Source: a bacterium
GTDB lineage: Bacteria; Pseudomonadota; Gammaproteobacteria; Burkholderiales; Burkholderiaceae_C
Assembly: GCA_030824555.1 (NCBI GenBank)
Contig: JAVBXK010000026.1
Span: forward strand, 1 to 64,000
DNA: 64,000 bases
Reading direction: 5' to 3'
Under the pieces are notes generated by a model that was not told the origin of the DNA, did not search any database, and saw nothing but the letters and a program-made list of their open reading frames with translations. How positions within the stretch are numbered: the stretch's first letter is position 1; each line of letters begins with the position of its first letter. The position numbers were made by a program, and so were the translations under genes. Positions 37,427 through 47,039 of the stretch are shown in pieces.

Positions 37427-37668
37427 CATGTTGCATCCCTACAATGCTTGGCTGACCACACCCCGGCCTGCACAGCCCTTTGCCACTGGCCCATGACCTC
37501 ACGCGCCGCACACTCGCCCCAGCTGAACCGACACACGCCCACCACCCGGTGGCCGTACCCTGCCTGTTGCACGGGCAACGCCAGTCAGGGTAAGGGTGAC
37601 ATGCGTGCCCTGCCCGAGGCCCTGGCAACCGTCCAAGGGTCGCTGGTGCACAGGATGAAAAGGCCCGC

Positions 37669-38904
37669 ATGCTGATCGTTCAACCCGCATCGTGGGCACC
37701 GGCCAGCCCGTCTGCCGACCTGGTCTGGGCCCAGTCTCGCGACGGCCAAACCTTGACAGCGCAGGGCTGCGACCCCGTGGCCTTGCTGCCCCAGGATGCC
37801 GACGTGGTGCTGGTGTTGCCCGTGCTGGCCACGTCCTGGCACCGCGTGGCGCTGCCCAAGATTGCCTCGTCGCGCCTGCGCCAGGCACTGGACGGCCTGC
37901 TGGAAGACCGCCTGCTGACCGAGCCCGCACACCTGCACCTGGCCCTGCAACCCGGCGCACAGACGGCACAACCTGCGTGGGTATGTGCTTGCGACAAGGC
38001 TTTGCTGACCGCGTGGCTGAACGTGCTGGAAACAGCCAGCCGCCCCGCAGGGCGCATCGTGCCTGACCAGGTGCCTCAAGACGAACCCGCCTGGACGGCC
38101 CTGAACACAGCGGGGCAAGCCTGGTGGATACACGCTGGCCCGAATGGCGTCTGGCCCGCCCCGCTGGGGTCGATTCAGCAGTTGGCCCATGCTGCCCATG
38201 CAGACACCGGTGCGGACACCCGCCCCGACGTGCGCCCCGTGCTGCGCACCGAGCCAGCCTGCGCCAGTGCAGCCGAAATGGCAGCGGGCCAGCCTGCTCT
38301 ACTGGAAACGCCCGCACAACGCCTGCTGAGAAGCACGCAATCCAGCTGGAACCTGGCGCAGTTCGACATCAAACGCTCGGCCCACACCCGGCGTGGTCAG
38401 CAGCTGATGCAGGCATTCAGGCAAGTGGCCTACGCACCGGCCTGGCGCGCCACGCGCTGGGGCCTGCTGGCTGTGGCCGTCAGTGGCCTGCTGGGCCTGG
38501 GTGCCCGTGCGTGGGAAGAGCAGCGCGCGCTGTCGGCCAAACGCCAGCAGGTTCAGCAGTTGCTGAGCCAAACCTTCCCGCACATTGCACTGGTGCTCGA
38601 CGCGCCGCTGCAAATGCAACGCGAGGTAGACCGGCTGCAGCGCGCCAGCGGTGGCGTGGGCAGTGCCGATTTGGACGTATTTTTATCAGATTTCATGGCC
38701 TCATCGCTTGACGGTATTGGATTTAATGCTATTCAATTCAGCACAACTGACATTCGCATCACGCTGACCGGTGCGAACGACAACAACCTGCCCAAACTGC
38801 AAGCTGCATTGCAACTCAAAGGGTGGCAAGCGCGGTTTGTAGCCCCCACGCTGACGCTGACACGCGCGCTACCCTTGGCCCCCGCCACGCCCACACGGCC
38901 CTGA
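37669..38904 (+). CDS. gspL: Type II secretion protein GspL
   Basis: 411 residues. A cytoplasmic actin-like domain (about 1-255) binds GspE, then one TM (about 265-283, GLLAVAVSGLLGLGARA) and a periplasmic ferredoxin-like domain that meets GspM. The stretch DVFLSDFMASSLDGIGFNAI in the periplasmic domain is encoded by AT-rich repeat copy F. 242 bases with no convincing gene separate it from gspK; the TGATG overlap with gspM indicates coupling. Confidence 0.9.
   Translation: MLIVQPASWAPASPSADLVWAQSRDGQTLTAQGCDPVALLPQDADVVLVLPVLATSWHRVALPKIASSRLRQALDGLLEDRLLTEPAHLHLALQPGAQTAQPAWVCACDKALLTAWLNVLETASRPAGRIVPDQVPQDEPAWTALNTAGQAWWIHAGPNGVWPAPLGSIQQLAHAAHADTGADTRPDVRPVLRTEPACASAAEMAAGQPALLETPAQRLLRSTQSSWNLAQFDIKRSAHTRRGQQLMQAFRQVAYAPAWRATRWGLLAVAVSGLLGLGARAWEEQRALSAKRQQVQQLLSQTFPHIALVLDAPLQMQREVDRLQRASGGVGSADLDVFLSDFMASSLDGIGFNAIQFSTTDIRITLTGANDNNLPKLQAALQLKGWQARFVAPTLTLTRALPLAPATPTRP
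38676..38735 (-). repeat. AT-rich dispersed repeat, copy F (inside gspL)
   Basis: Read on the minus strand: ATAGC (38732-38728), 18 bases, AAGCG (38709-38705), ATGA, GGCCA, then A/T-rich sequence. It lies in frame within gspL and stands out from the surrounding GC-rich codons. Confidence 0.5.
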
Positions 38905-39449
38905 TGAGCACACACCTGACCATGCCACTGCCCACGCTGCCAACCGCACGCACTGTCCAGGCCCGCACTGCCGCATCGGCCTGGGCGCAGCAATGGGGCA
39001 AATTCACGCCGCGCGAGCGTGCCGGTGTGTGGCTGGCAGCCCTATGGGTGGGATCAGCACTGCTGTGGTGGGGCCTGCTGGCCCCTGCGCTGCACACCCT
39101 TCGGCAAGCGCCTGCCCAACACGCCGCACTGGATGCCCAGTTGCAAACCATGCAGGCGTTGGCCATGCGTGCACGCGCACTGAAGGCCCAACCCCTGATC
39201 AGCCGGGACGACAGCCTGCGCGCGCTGGAACAGGCCACCACTCGCCACCTGGGGCAGGCGGGCACACTGAAATTCGCTGGCGACCAAGCCACTGTGACCT
39301 TGCCAGCCACGTCCGCCACCACATTGGCCACCTGGCTGGCAGACGTGCGCAGCAACGCCCGCCTCACCCCCACCGAAGCCCGGCTGACACAGGTGAACCC
39401 AGCACAAGCCACCTGGCAGGGCAGCGTGGTGTTTGCCCTCAACCGTTGA
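38904..39449 (+). CDS. gspM: Type II secretion protein GspM
   Basis: 181 residues: a short cytoplasmic tail with FTPRERAGVWLAALWVGSAL leading into one TM (about 42-62), then a coiled-coil (LHTLRQAPAQHAALDAQLQT) and a small periplasmic ferredoxin-like domain. It partners GspL in the assembly platform. The start is in the gspL stop (TGATG). Confidence 0.9.
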   Translation: MSTHLTMPLPTLPTARTVQARTAASAWAQQWGKFTPRERAGVWLAALWVGSALLWWGLLAPALHTLRQAPAQHAALDAQLQTMQALAMRARALKAQPLISRDDSLRALEQATTRHLGQAGTLKFAGDQATVTLPATSATTLATWLADVRSNARLTPTEARLTQVNPAQATWQGSVVFALNR

Positions 39450-39460
39450 ACGCCACTGCC

Positions 39461-40465
39461 ATGCGTGCACCCCTGCCCCACGCTGCCCAGCCACAGGCGG
39501 TACGCGCCCCCCGCCAGGCGGGCTCACACCGCCAGGCTGCCGCCTGTCAGCGCACGCCGGGCGGAACCGCACAGCGTGGTGCGGTCGGTTGGTTGATCCT
39601 GGCCACCCTCGCGGGTGCCTCAGCCGCCACCGTGCTGAACGCACCCGCGCAATGGTGGGTCGAGCCACTGGCACGCGTCAGCAGCGGCAGACTGGTGCTG
39701 GTCAACGCGCACGGTACGGTGTGGCAGGGCCAGGGCGGGCTGGTATTCACTGGGGGGGACGGCAGCCAGGACCGCACCGCGCTGCCCGGCAACGTGACGT
39801 GGCAGCTGCGCCCGGCGTGGTCGCAGCAGGCTGCCGCCCCTGCCAACGCAGCCGGCGTACCTCCCGTGGCGGCCACAACTTCACTCAGCACAGCCCCACC
39901 TGAACACACTGCTGGCCCGGGTCTGGCGCTGACCGTGCATGCGGCCTGCTGCATGCAAAGCCCCCTGACCGTGTGGTGGGCCCCCGGCTGGGGCCAGCAC
40001 ACCCTGCACGTGGCTGCACACCAGAGCACCTGGCCCGCCGCCTTGCTGTCAGGCCTGGGCACGCCCTGGAACACCCTGCAACTGCAGGCCGGGCTGACCT
40101 TGGCCACCACCGGGCTGGACCTGCAGGTTCAGGGCAACCGGTGGCGGGGCAAAGGCGCGGCCACGCTGGATGTGCTGGATGCGTCCAGCCGCCTGTCCAC
40201 CGTCAAGCCCATGGGCAGCTACCGCCTCACCTGGCAATGGCCCCTTGCCACACCGGGCGACACCACCACGGCGGCCGACCCCACCCTGACACTCCAGACC
40301 CTGCAAGGTGCTTTGCGCCTGAACGGCAGCGGCCAGTGGGTGGCCGGGCGCTTGCGGTTCGAGGGCACAGCCGAGGCCGCCAGTGGCCGCGAAGAAGCCC
40401 TGACCAACCTGATGAACCTGCTGGGCCGCCGCCAAGGCACCCGCACACTGATCAAAATCGGATGA
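39461..40465 (+). CDS. gspN: Type II secretion protein GspN
   Basis: 334 residues from the ATG at 39461. A basic, Ala/Gln-rich N terminus precedes one TM (GAVGWLILATLAGASAATVL, about 41-60), then a periplasmic beta-rich domain with GRLVLVNAHGTVWQGQGGLV, PLTVWWAPGWGQHTLHVAA and the C-terminal RLRFEGTAEAASGREEALTN typical of GspN. Its role in secretion is accessory. ATGA overlap with gspD. Confidence 0.85.
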   Translation: MRAPLPHAAQPQAVRAPRQAGSHRQAAACQRTPGGTAQRGAVGWLILATLAGASAATVLNAPAQWWVEPLARVSSGRLVLVNAHGTVWQGQGGLVFTGGDGSQDRTALPGNVTWQLRPAWSQQAAAPANAAGVPPVAATTSLSTAPPEHTAGPGLALTVHAACCMQSPLTVWWAPGWGQHTLHVAAHQSTWPAALLSGLGTPWNTLQLQAGLTLATTGLDLQVQGNRWRGKGAATLDVLDASSRLSTVKPMGSYRLTWQWPLATPGDTTTAADPTLTLQTLQGALRLNGSGQWVAGRLRFEGTAEAASGREEALTNLMNLLGRRQGTRTLIKIG

Positions 40466-42843
40466 ACACCATGACCACCCTGCCCACCACACCCCTGGCC
40501 CGCGCATGGCGCACGCTAGGGCTATTTACGCACGGCGGCATGAATTCAATAGCACTGAATTCAATCACAACAAGCGCCGCATGCCTTTTTTGCTTGAATG
40601 TTCTTGCCCAAACACCCGCAACCAAGGCACCCGCCCCGTCAGCCCCGCAGGTGGATACCCCCGCTGCAACAGCCAGCGCAGGGGCCACCGCCCAGTGGCG
40701 CGCTGGCGAACCGGTGGTGCTGAATTTCGTGAATGCCGAGGTTGAGGCTGTGGCGCGCGCCATGGCCACGCTGAGCGGCCGCAACGTGGTGGTGGACCCC
40801 CGCGTGAAGGGCCAGATGACCCTGAACACCGAACGCCCCGTGCCCCCCACCGTGGCGCTGAACCAGTTTGCTGCCGCCCTGCGCCTGCAAGGTTTCGCAC
40901 TGGTGGAAACCGGCGGACTGTACAAGGTGGTGCCCGAGGCCGATGCCAAGCTGCAGGCTGGTGCGGTCAATGCCGGCCCGCTGAGCAACCTGCCCGGCTC
41001 GGCCGTGGGTGGCAACACGGTGGTCACGCAGATTTACAGCCTGAAGCACGAAAACGCCAACAACCTGGTGCCGGTGCTGCGCCCGCTGATCGGGCCCAAC
41101 CACACCATCAACGTCAACCCCGGCACCAACGCGCTGGTCATCACCGACTATGCGGAGAACCTGCAACGGCTGGGCCGCATCATCGCGGCGCTGGACGTGT
41201 CCAACGCGACCGATGTGGACATCATTCCCCTGAAACACGCGGTGGCGGCCGACTTGGCCGTGCTGGTGCAACGCCTGACCGAAGGCAACGCGGCCACGGC
41301 CGCCGCCGGTCAGGGCCAGGCTGACACCGCCTTCAAAACCACCATACTGGCCGAGCCGCGCAGCAACTCGCTGCTGGTGCGCACGGCCAACCCGGCCAGA
41401 CTGGCCCTGGTGAGGTCGCTGGCCGAAAAGCTCGATCGCCCCACGTCCGACCTGGCCACCGGCAACATCCACGTGGTGTACCTGAAGAACGCCGATGCGG
41501 TGCAACTGGCCAACACCCTGCGTGCAGCCATGGCCGCCGAAATGGGGGGCACCAACTCCAACGGCAACGCCACCGGCACGCAGCAGCAGGCCACCGCCGC
41601 CAGCACGCCCGCGCGCACCGGTCTGTCACAGGGCAGCGCGCAGTCGACGCTGAGTTCGGGCGGCAGCACCAGCAGCTTGGGCAACAGCGCCAACCTGTCG
41701 GCCACCGGCGGCCAGATTCAGGCTGACACCGCCACCAACTCGCTCATCATCACGGCGCCCGAACCCGTGTACCGCCAGATGCGCGCCGTGATCGACATGC
41801 TCGACACCCGCCGCGCACAGGTGTTTGTCGAAAGCCTGATTGCCGAGGTGAACGCCGAAAAAGCCACCGAGTTCGGCATCCAGTGGCAAGGTGCACTGGG
41901 CAACAAGGGCGACAACGTCATCGGGTTGCTGGGCAGCAACTTCGGCAAGCTGGGCAACAACATCATCAACCTGGCCACCGGTGCCACCAGCGGCACCGTG
42001 CCCGGCAAAGGGCTGAACTTCGGCCTGGCGCATGAGCAAGGCGGGGTGTACGTGCTGGGCTTTCTGGCCCGCATGCTCGAAGAAAACGGCGATGGCAACG
42101 TGTTGTCCACCCCCAATTTGCTGACGCTGGACAACGAAGAGGCCAAGATCGTGATCGGCCAGAACGTGCCTTTCGTGACCGGGCAGTTCACCAACACGGG
42201 CACCACCACCGGCACGGTCAACCCGTTTCAGACCATCGAGCGCAAAGACGTGGGCCTGACGCTGAAGGTGAAGCCCCAGATCAGTGAAAACGGTACCGTC
42301 AAGCTGACCATCTTCCAGGAGGCATCCAGCGTGCTGGCATCGTCCGTCAACTCGACCACCGGGCTGATTACCAACAAACGGTCTATCGAATCCAGCGTGC
42401 TGGTCAACGATGGGCAGATCGTGGTGCTGGGCGGCCTGTTGCAAGACGAGTATTCGGGCAACGTCGAGCAAATTCCCGGCCTGGGTGATCTCCCCCTCAT
42501 CGGCAACCTGTTCAAGAGCCAGACCCGTGGCCGCAAAAAAACCAACCTGATGGTGTTTTTGCGCCCTGTGGTGGTGCGCGACGCACGCCAGACCGAGGCC
42601 CTTGCCCAGGACCGCTACGACATGATGCGCACGCTGCAAATACAGGCACAGCCGCCGCAAAGTGCCGTGCTGGGCATCAACGATTCACCCGTGCTGCCCG
42701 TGAAACTGGAAGGCGGCCTGCGCGGTGCACTGAACCCGACAGGCCCGACCCAGCCTTTGGGCGTCCCGACGGCAACGGCCACACCCCAGCCCACCACCAC
42801 CCCACCCGCCGACGGCAATGCCGCCGCAGGTACCCCGCGTTGA
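40462..42843 (+). CDS. gspD: Type II secretion outer-membrane secretin GspD
   Basis: 793 residues. A signal region of about 50 residues (ending near CLNVLAQ) is followed by N0-N3 domains ([60 protein letters not shown]) with a Ser/Gly/Asn-rich insertion of about 60 residues in N3. The secretin core follows, with [31 protein letters not shown] and [20 protein letters not shown]. It forms the outer-membrane gate. A Pro/Thr-rich tail ends the protein. The signal region is partly encoded by AT-rich repeat copy E. Confidence 0.96.
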   Translation: MNTMTTLPTTPLARAWRTLGLFTHGGMNSIALNSITTSAACLFCLNVLAQTPATKAPAPSAPQVDTPAATASAGATAQWRAGEPVVLNFVNAEVEAVARAMATLSGRNVVVDPRVKGQMTLNTERPVPPTVALNQFAAALRLQGFALVETGGLYKVVPEADAKLQAGAVNAGPLSNLPGSAVGGNTVVTQIYSLKHENANNLVPVLRPLIGPNHTINVNPGTNALVITDYAENLQRLGRIIAALDVSNATDVDIIPLKHAVAADLAVLVQRLTEGNAATAAAGQGQADTAFKTTILAEPRSNSLLVRTANPARLALVRSLAEKLDRPTSDLATGNIHVVYLKNADAVQLANTLRAAMAAEMGGTNSNGNATGTQQQATAASTPARTGLSQGSAQSTLSSGGSTSSLGNSANLSATGGQIQADTATNSLIITAPEPVYRQMRAVIDMLDTRRAQVFVESLIAEVNAEKATEFGIQWQGALGNKGDNVIGLLGSNFGKLGNNIINLATGATSGTVPGKGLNFGLAHEQGGVYVLGFLARMLEENGDGNVLSTPNLLTLDNEEAKIVIGQNVPFVTGQFTNTGTTTGTVNPFQTIERKDVGLTLKVKPQISENGTVKLTIFQEASSVLASSVNSTTGLITNKRSIESSVLVNDGQIVVLGGLLQDEYSGNVEQIPGLGDLPLIGNLFKSQTRGRKKTNLMVFLRPVVVRDARQTEALAQDRYDMMRTLQIQAQPPQSAVLGINDSPVLPVKLEGGLRGALNPTGPTQPLGVPTATATPQPTTTPPADGNAAAGTPR
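40543..40592 (+). repeat. AT-rich dispersed repeat, copy E (inside gspD signal region)
   Basis: ATAGC (40549-40553), 18 bases, AAGCG (40572-40576), CCGC, ATGCC, TTTTTT. It also contains the direct repeat TGAATTCAAT separated by five bases. It codes for the N-terminal export signal of GspD. Confidence 0.6.
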
Positions 42844-42859
42844 CAGCCAGGCCACCCCC

Positions 42860-44407
42860 GTGAGATACCCACTGCCCTACGCCTTCGCCCGTGAAAACCT
42901 GCTGCTGCTGGAACAGGACGGCGAAGCCCTGAGTCTGCACTGGGCCGGCCCCGACAACGCGCACACCGAAGCCGAAGAGGCACAGGCCCTGCAAAGGCTG
43001 TCGGCGTTGAGCGAAGTGATGCGTGTGCACACCCCGCGCCAGCTCCACAGCCACCCGGCGGCTGAGCTGACCCAGCGCATCAGTGCCGCCTACGCCTCGC
43101 AAAGCGGGGGCGATGGCAGCGCCGCCGCCGTGGTGAGCGAGGTGCAAAGCGATGCCGACCTCAGCCGCATGATGCAAGAGCTGCCCGCCGTGGAAGACCT
43201 GCTGGAGGCCGCTGACGACGCGCCCATCATCCGCATGTTGAACGCGCTGCTGTCGCAGGCGGCGCGCGACGGGGCCAGCGACATCCACATCGAGCCCTAC
43301 GAGCGCCATTCCGCCGTGCGCTTCCGGGTAGACGGCACGCTGCGCGACATCGTCCAGCCCAACCGGGCGCTGCACGCAGCCCTCATCAGCCGCCTGAAAA
43401 TCATGGCCGAGCTGGACATCTCGGAAAAACGCCTGCCGCAAGACGGCCGCATCAGCCTGCGCCTGGGCACCCGCGCCATCGACGTGCGCGTGAGCACCCT
43501 GCCCAGCGCTCACGGCGAGCGGGCAGTGCTGCGCCTGCTGGACAAAACCGAAAGCAAGCTCACGCTCGAAGCCGTGGGCATGCAAGGCGACACGCTGGCG
43601 CGATTCGAAAAGCTCATTGCACAGCCGCACGGCATCATTTTGGTCACCGGCCCCACCGGCTCGGGCAAAACCACCACGCTGTACTCGGCATTGCAAAAGC
43701 TGGACGCCGCGCGCAGCAACATCATGACGGTGGAAGACCCCATCGAGTACGAACTGGCCGGTGTGGGCCAGACGCAGGTGAATGCCAAGATCGACCTGAC
43801 ATTTGCCAAGGCCCTGCGCGCCATCCTGCGCCAAGACCCCGACGTGATCATGATCGGCGAGATCCGCGACTTTGAAACCGCGCAGATCGCCGTGCAAGCC
43901 TCGCTCACCGGTCACCTGGTGCTGGCCACGCTGCACACCAACGACGCGGCCAGCGCCGTCACGCGCCTGACCGACATGGGCATCGAGCCGTTCTTGCTCA
44001 GCTCCAGCCTGCTGGGTGTGCTGGCGCAACGGCTGGTGCGGCGGCTGTGTCCGCACTGCAAACTGCCCGCCGATGCCAACGCCGCCAGCGCAGCCAACGG
44101 CGCTGAGCACCCCGGTGCCACCGGTGAGGCACCCGCTGCGGTGGCCCACACACACACTGATCGGGCCTACAGACCAGTGGGTTGCCCGCAATGTGGCCAC
44201 ACCGGTTATGCGGGACGCACGGGCATTTTCGAACTGCTGGTCGTGGACGAAGACATGCGCAGCCTGGTGCACTGCCGCGCACCCGAGTCAGACATCGTGG
44301 CATCGGCCCAACGGCAAGGCTTGACGCTGATGCGACGCGACGGCGAACGGCTGGTCGCCAACGGCACCACCAGCCAGGAAGAGCTGCTGCGCGTCACGCG
44401 GGATTGA
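42860..44407 (+). CDS. gspE: Type II secretion ATPase GspE
   Basis: 515 residues from GTG 42860 ([18 protein letters not shown], the normal N terminus for burkholderial GspE); an in-frame ATG at 42818 lies inside gspD. Walker [10 protein letters not shown] (264-272), the Asp box [15 protein letters not shown] region, Walker [13 protein letters not shown], His box [11 protein letters not shown], and the zinc tetracysteine CPHC...CPQC near residues 400-445. Hexameric motor at the inner membrane driving pseudopilus assembly. Confidence 0.96.
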   Translation: MRYPLPYAFARENLLLLEQDGEALSLHWAGPDNAHTEAEEAQALQRLSALSEVMRVHTPRQLHSHPAAELTQRISAAYASQSGGDGSAAAVVSEVQSDADLSRMMQELPAVEDLLEAADDAPIIRMLNALLSQAARDGASDIHIEPYERHSAVRFRVDGTLRDIVQPNRALHAALISRLKIMAELDISEKRLPQDGRISLRLGTRAIDVRVSTLPSAHGERAVLRLLDKTESKLTLEAVGMQGDTLARFEKLIAQPHGIILVTGPTGSGKTTTLYSALQKLDAARSNIMTVEDPIEYELAGVGQTQVNAKIDLTFAKALRAILRQDPDVIMIGEIRDFETAQIAVQASLTGHLVLATLHTNDAASAVTRLTDMGIEPFLLSSSLLGVLAQRLVRRLCPHCKLPADANAASAANGAEHPGATGEAPAAVAHTHTDRAYRPVGCPQCGHTGYAGRTGIFELLVVDEDMRSLVHCRAPESDIVASAQRQGLTLMRRDGERLVANGTTSQEELLRVTRD

Positions 44408-44478
44408 CACCGCTGGGCACAGCAGCCACCTATCATTCACGCACCGCCATTTGCACACCTCTTTTCAGGAGCCTCATC

Positions 44479-45075
44479 ATGGCCTTGCCGCAACCCGAAG
44501 CGCCCTTCAGCGCCGACGACTTCCTGGCCTGGGATGCCAGCCAGACCGAGCGCCATGAATACGTGAACGGCGAAGTGTTTGCCATGGCCGGGGGTGAAGA
44601 CCGCCACGCCAGCGTGTCGGGCAATCTGTTTGCTTCGCTGCACGGCCACCTCAAAGGCAGCCCATGTCGCGTTTACATGAACGATGTGAAGCTGCGGGTA
44701 GAGGCCGCCAATGCCTTCTATTACCCCGATGTGTTCGTGACATGCAGCCCCCGCGACGCAGCCAACCGCATGGTCAAACAAGATGCTGTGCTGGTGGTGG
44801 AGGTGCTGTCACCCAGCACCGCCGCCTATGACAGGGGTGACAAGTTTGCCAGCTACCGCCTGAGCCCCACGCTGACCGAATACGCCGTGGTGGACATTGA
44901 CCGCCGCACCGTAGACTTGTTTCGCAAAAGCACCGACGCACACACCACCGGCCTGTGGGTGCTGCACCCCCACGCGGGGGCCGACACCTTGCACCTGGCC
45001 AGCGTGGACCTCAGCCTGCCGCTGACGGAACTGTTTGCCGACCTGGAAGGCGACACACCCAGTCCAGCGCCCTGA
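44479..45075 (+). CDS. Uma2-family (DUF820) putative restriction-endonuclease-fold protein
   Basis: 198 residues. The Uma2 pattern is complete: FSADDFLAWDASQTERHEYV with NGEVFAMAGG, the helix RHASVSGNLFASLHGHLKG, YYPDVFVTC with the Asp, VLVVEVLSPSTAAYDRGDKF with Glu and Lys of a PD-(D/E)XK site. These proteins are widespread and of unknown function. The ATG follows CAGGAGCCTCATC. Its place between gspE and gspF, with repeat copy C after it, suggests insertion into the secretion operon. Confidence 0.88.
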   Translation: MALPQPEAPFSADDFLAWDASQTERHEYVNGEVFAMAGGEDRHASVSGNLFASLHGHLKGSPCRVYMNDVKLRVEAANAFYYPDVFVTCSPRDAANRMVKQDAVLVVEVLSPSTAAYDRGDKFASYRLSPTLTEYAVVDIDRRTVDLFRKSTDAHTTGLWVLHPHAGADTLHLASVDLSLPLTELFADLEGDTPSPAP

Positions 45076-45122
45076 AGGCACCGCTGGCACACACCACAAC
45101 GGCCACTCGCCATTTTCATGAA

Positions 45123-45172
45123 CTTTTTAGCGCTCTACCGCTTATCAGCATTGCGCTAACAGCTATATTTTT
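45123..45172 (-). repeat. AT-rich dispersed repeat, copy C
   Basis: Read on the minus strand: ATAGC (45166-45162), 18 bases, AAGCG (45143-45139), GTAG, AGCGC, TAAAAAG. It lies between the Uma2 gene and gspF and ends six bases before the gspF GTG start. Confidence 0.65.
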
Positions 45173-45177
45173 CACAA

Positions 45178-46410
45178 GTGCCTGCCTACGCTTTCGAAGC
45201 CCTCACCGCTACCGGACAGACCGAAAAGGGCCTGCTGGAAGCCGACACGGCGCGCACCGCGCGCAGTCTGCTGCGCAGCCGGGGCCTGGTGCCGCTGCTG
45301 GTGGAGCCCGCCTCGGCATCCATGCCCATGGCAGGCGGGGGCACGGGCCTGAACCGGGCGCTCTGGCACACCCGTGTGTACAACGCTGCCGGGCTGGCCG
45401 TGTGGACCCGCCAACTGGCCGGGCTGGTGAGTTCGGGCTTGCCGCTGGAGCGCGCCTTGGCCGCGCTGGCAGACGAGGCCGAAGACGACCGCCAGCGCAA
45501 CCTGCTGGCCACGCTGCGCGCCGAAGTGAATGCCGGGGCCAGCTTCGCGCGGGCGTTGCAGCAGCACCCCAAGGAATTCGCCACGGTCTACACCGCTGTC
45601 ATCGCCGCAGGCGAGCAAAGCGGTGCATTGGGCCAGGTGCTGGACAACCTGGCCGACGACCTGGAAGCTCGCGAAACGCTCAAGGCCAAGTTGGTGGGTG
45701 CATCGCTTTACCCCGCCATCGTCAGTTTGGTGGCAGTGGTCATCGTGTTGTTCCTGGTGACGTATGTGGTGCCACAGGTGGCGTCGGTGTTTGCGGGCTC
45801 CAAACGCGCCCTGCCTGTGCTGACTGTGGCCATGCTGGCCTTGAGCGATGCGGTGCGCCACTGGGGCTGGCTGGGCGCGCTGCTGGCCGCTGCCGGTGTG
45901 GCGGGGGTGGTGCTCGCCAGAAAACACGAGGCCCTTCGGCTGAGCATGGATGCCACCTGGCTGCGCCTGCCGCTGGTGGGCAAGTTGAGCCGGGGCTACA
46001 ACGCAGCCCGCTTTGCATCGACGCTGGCCATGCTGGCTGGGGCTGGCGTGCCCATCCTGAAGGCCCTGCAAACCGCAGCAGAAACCCTGCACAACCGCGC
46101 CATGCGCGCCGACGCACTCGATGCACTGGTGCTGGTGCGAGAAGGCTCGCCACTGGCATCGGCACTGGGCAGCAAAAAACGGTTCCCTGGACTGCTGGCC
46201 ATGTTTGCCCGCCTGGGTGAACAGACGGGCCAGCTGCCCGTCATGCTGCAACGCGCCGCCAACCAGTTGGGCAACGAGGTGCAACGGCGTGCCATGCAAT
46301 TGGCCACCATCCTGGAGCCACTGCTCATCGTCGCCATGGGCGCGGTGGTGATGCTGATCGTGCTGGCGGTGTTGCTGCCCATCATCCAGTTGAATCAGCT
46401 GGTGAAATGA
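45178..46410 (+). CDS. gspF: Type II secretion inner-membrane platform protein GspF
   Basis: 410 residues: MPAYAFEALTATGQTEKGLL (GTG start), two repeated GspF domains (about 75-195 and 278-400), each followed by hydrophobic segments (about 173-195, 222-245, 377-402). FTRQLAGLVSSGLPLERALA-type and RFASTLAMLAGAGVPILKAL motifs mark the two repeats. It is the rotary or anchor platform for the pseudopilus. No ribosome-binding site is seen; the leader is the AT-rich repeat copy C. Confidence 0.94.
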   Translation: MPAYAFEALTATGQTEKGLLEADTARTARSLLRSRGLVPLLVEPASASMPMAGGGTGLNRALWHTRVYNAAGLAVWTRQLAGLVSSGLPLERALAALADEAEDDRQRNLLATLRAEVNAGASFARALQQHPKEFATVYTAVIAAGEQSGALGQVLDNLADDLEARETLKAKLVGASLYPAIVSLVAVVIVLFLVTYVVPQVASVFAGSKRALPVLTVAMLALSDAVRHWGWLGALLAAAGVAGVVLARKHEALRLSMDATWLRLPLVGKLSRGYNAARFASTLAMLAGAGVPILKALQTAAETLHNRAMRADALDALVLVREGSPLASALGSKKRFPGLLAMFARLGEQTGQLPVMLQRAANQLGNEVQRRAMQLATILEPLLIVAMGAVVMLIVLAVLLPIIQLNQLVK

Positions 46411-46470
46411 GCGGCTTGGGGCGTGCACGCTGAACGCCCGCAACTCGAAAAATCCTGCCCCGTGCGGTGA

Positions 46471-47034
46471 TCAGGCATCCGGGGTTTGTGACGCCGAGGC
46501 GCGATCGACCTTGCGCGCATGCGGCGACAGCGACCGCGGCAGCACCTTGTAGGGAGCCGGCAGGATGGTGGTGTCAGGCGGGACGCTGCGCATCACGACG
46601 CAGTTGGCCCCAATCATGACCCGATCACCGATTTCAATACCGCCCACCACCCTTGCACCTGCAAATATCGTGACGTTGTTGCCAATGCGCGGGGGGCCGA
46701 CCACATGGCCCATGCCCAGCGTGACTTCGTGGTAAACGGTGCAATCTTCGCCCAGGGTCATGTGAGGGGCGAAATAGACGTTGTTCGGATGGATCAAAAA
46801 AAGACCCGGCCCCAATCTGGAGCCACGGCTACCGGCCCACAAGTGAATATTGAACAACCAATATGAAAGATGCAATATACGGTAAAGCAGCCAAAATGGG
46901 ATGCGCGCCCACACAGGCAAAGCGTATACCCAGACACCATAGCGATAAATTGCAATGATCCAGAACCCGGGGCAGCTGTACCAACCACCTTGGTCTGCAT
47001 ATTTCGCCGCATCTTTTCGCAGATGATCAAACAT
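46471..47034 (-). CDS. Hexapeptide-repeat acyltransferase (serine-acetyltransferase-like)
   Basis: 187 residues. The N-terminal half is hydrophobic and aromatic (FWIIAIYRYGVWVYALPVWA, IPFWLLYRILHLSYWLF) and may associate with the membrane. The C-terminal half is a left-handed beta helix with GEDCTVYHEVTLGM, RIGNNVTIFAGARVVGGIEI and GANCVVMRSVPPD, as in CysE-like acetyltransferases of polysaccharide loci. It probably transfers an acetyl or other acyl group to a sugar or amino alcohol. Last gene of the seven-gene cluster, five bases after the SGNH-like gene. Confidence 0.85.
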   Translation of the reverse strand: MFDHLRKDAAKYADQGGWYSCPGFWIIAIYRYGVWVYALPVWARIPFWLLYRILHLSYWLFNIHLWAGSRGSRLGPGLFLIHPNNVYFAPHMTLGEDCTVYHEVTLGMGHVVGPPRIGNNVTIFAGARVVGGIEIGDRVMIGANCVVMRSVPPDTTILPAPYKVLPRSLSPHARKVDRASASQTPDA

Positions 47035-47039
47035 ATCAA

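Noticed and set aside
37448..37675. 75-codon frame in the gspK-gspL gap
   Set aside because: No ribosome-binding site, no hydrophobic or domain pattern, and it overlaps the gspL start; treated as noncoding.
38993..39460. Upstream extension of the gspN frame
   Set aside because: Runs inside gspM in another frame and gives a low-complexity sequence; the ATG at 39461 fits the GspN topology.
40541..40565. EcoRI-containing direct repeat TGAATTCAAT as a transposon target duplication
   Set aside because: The ten-base copies are only five bases apart with no element between them; better explained as part of repeat copy E.
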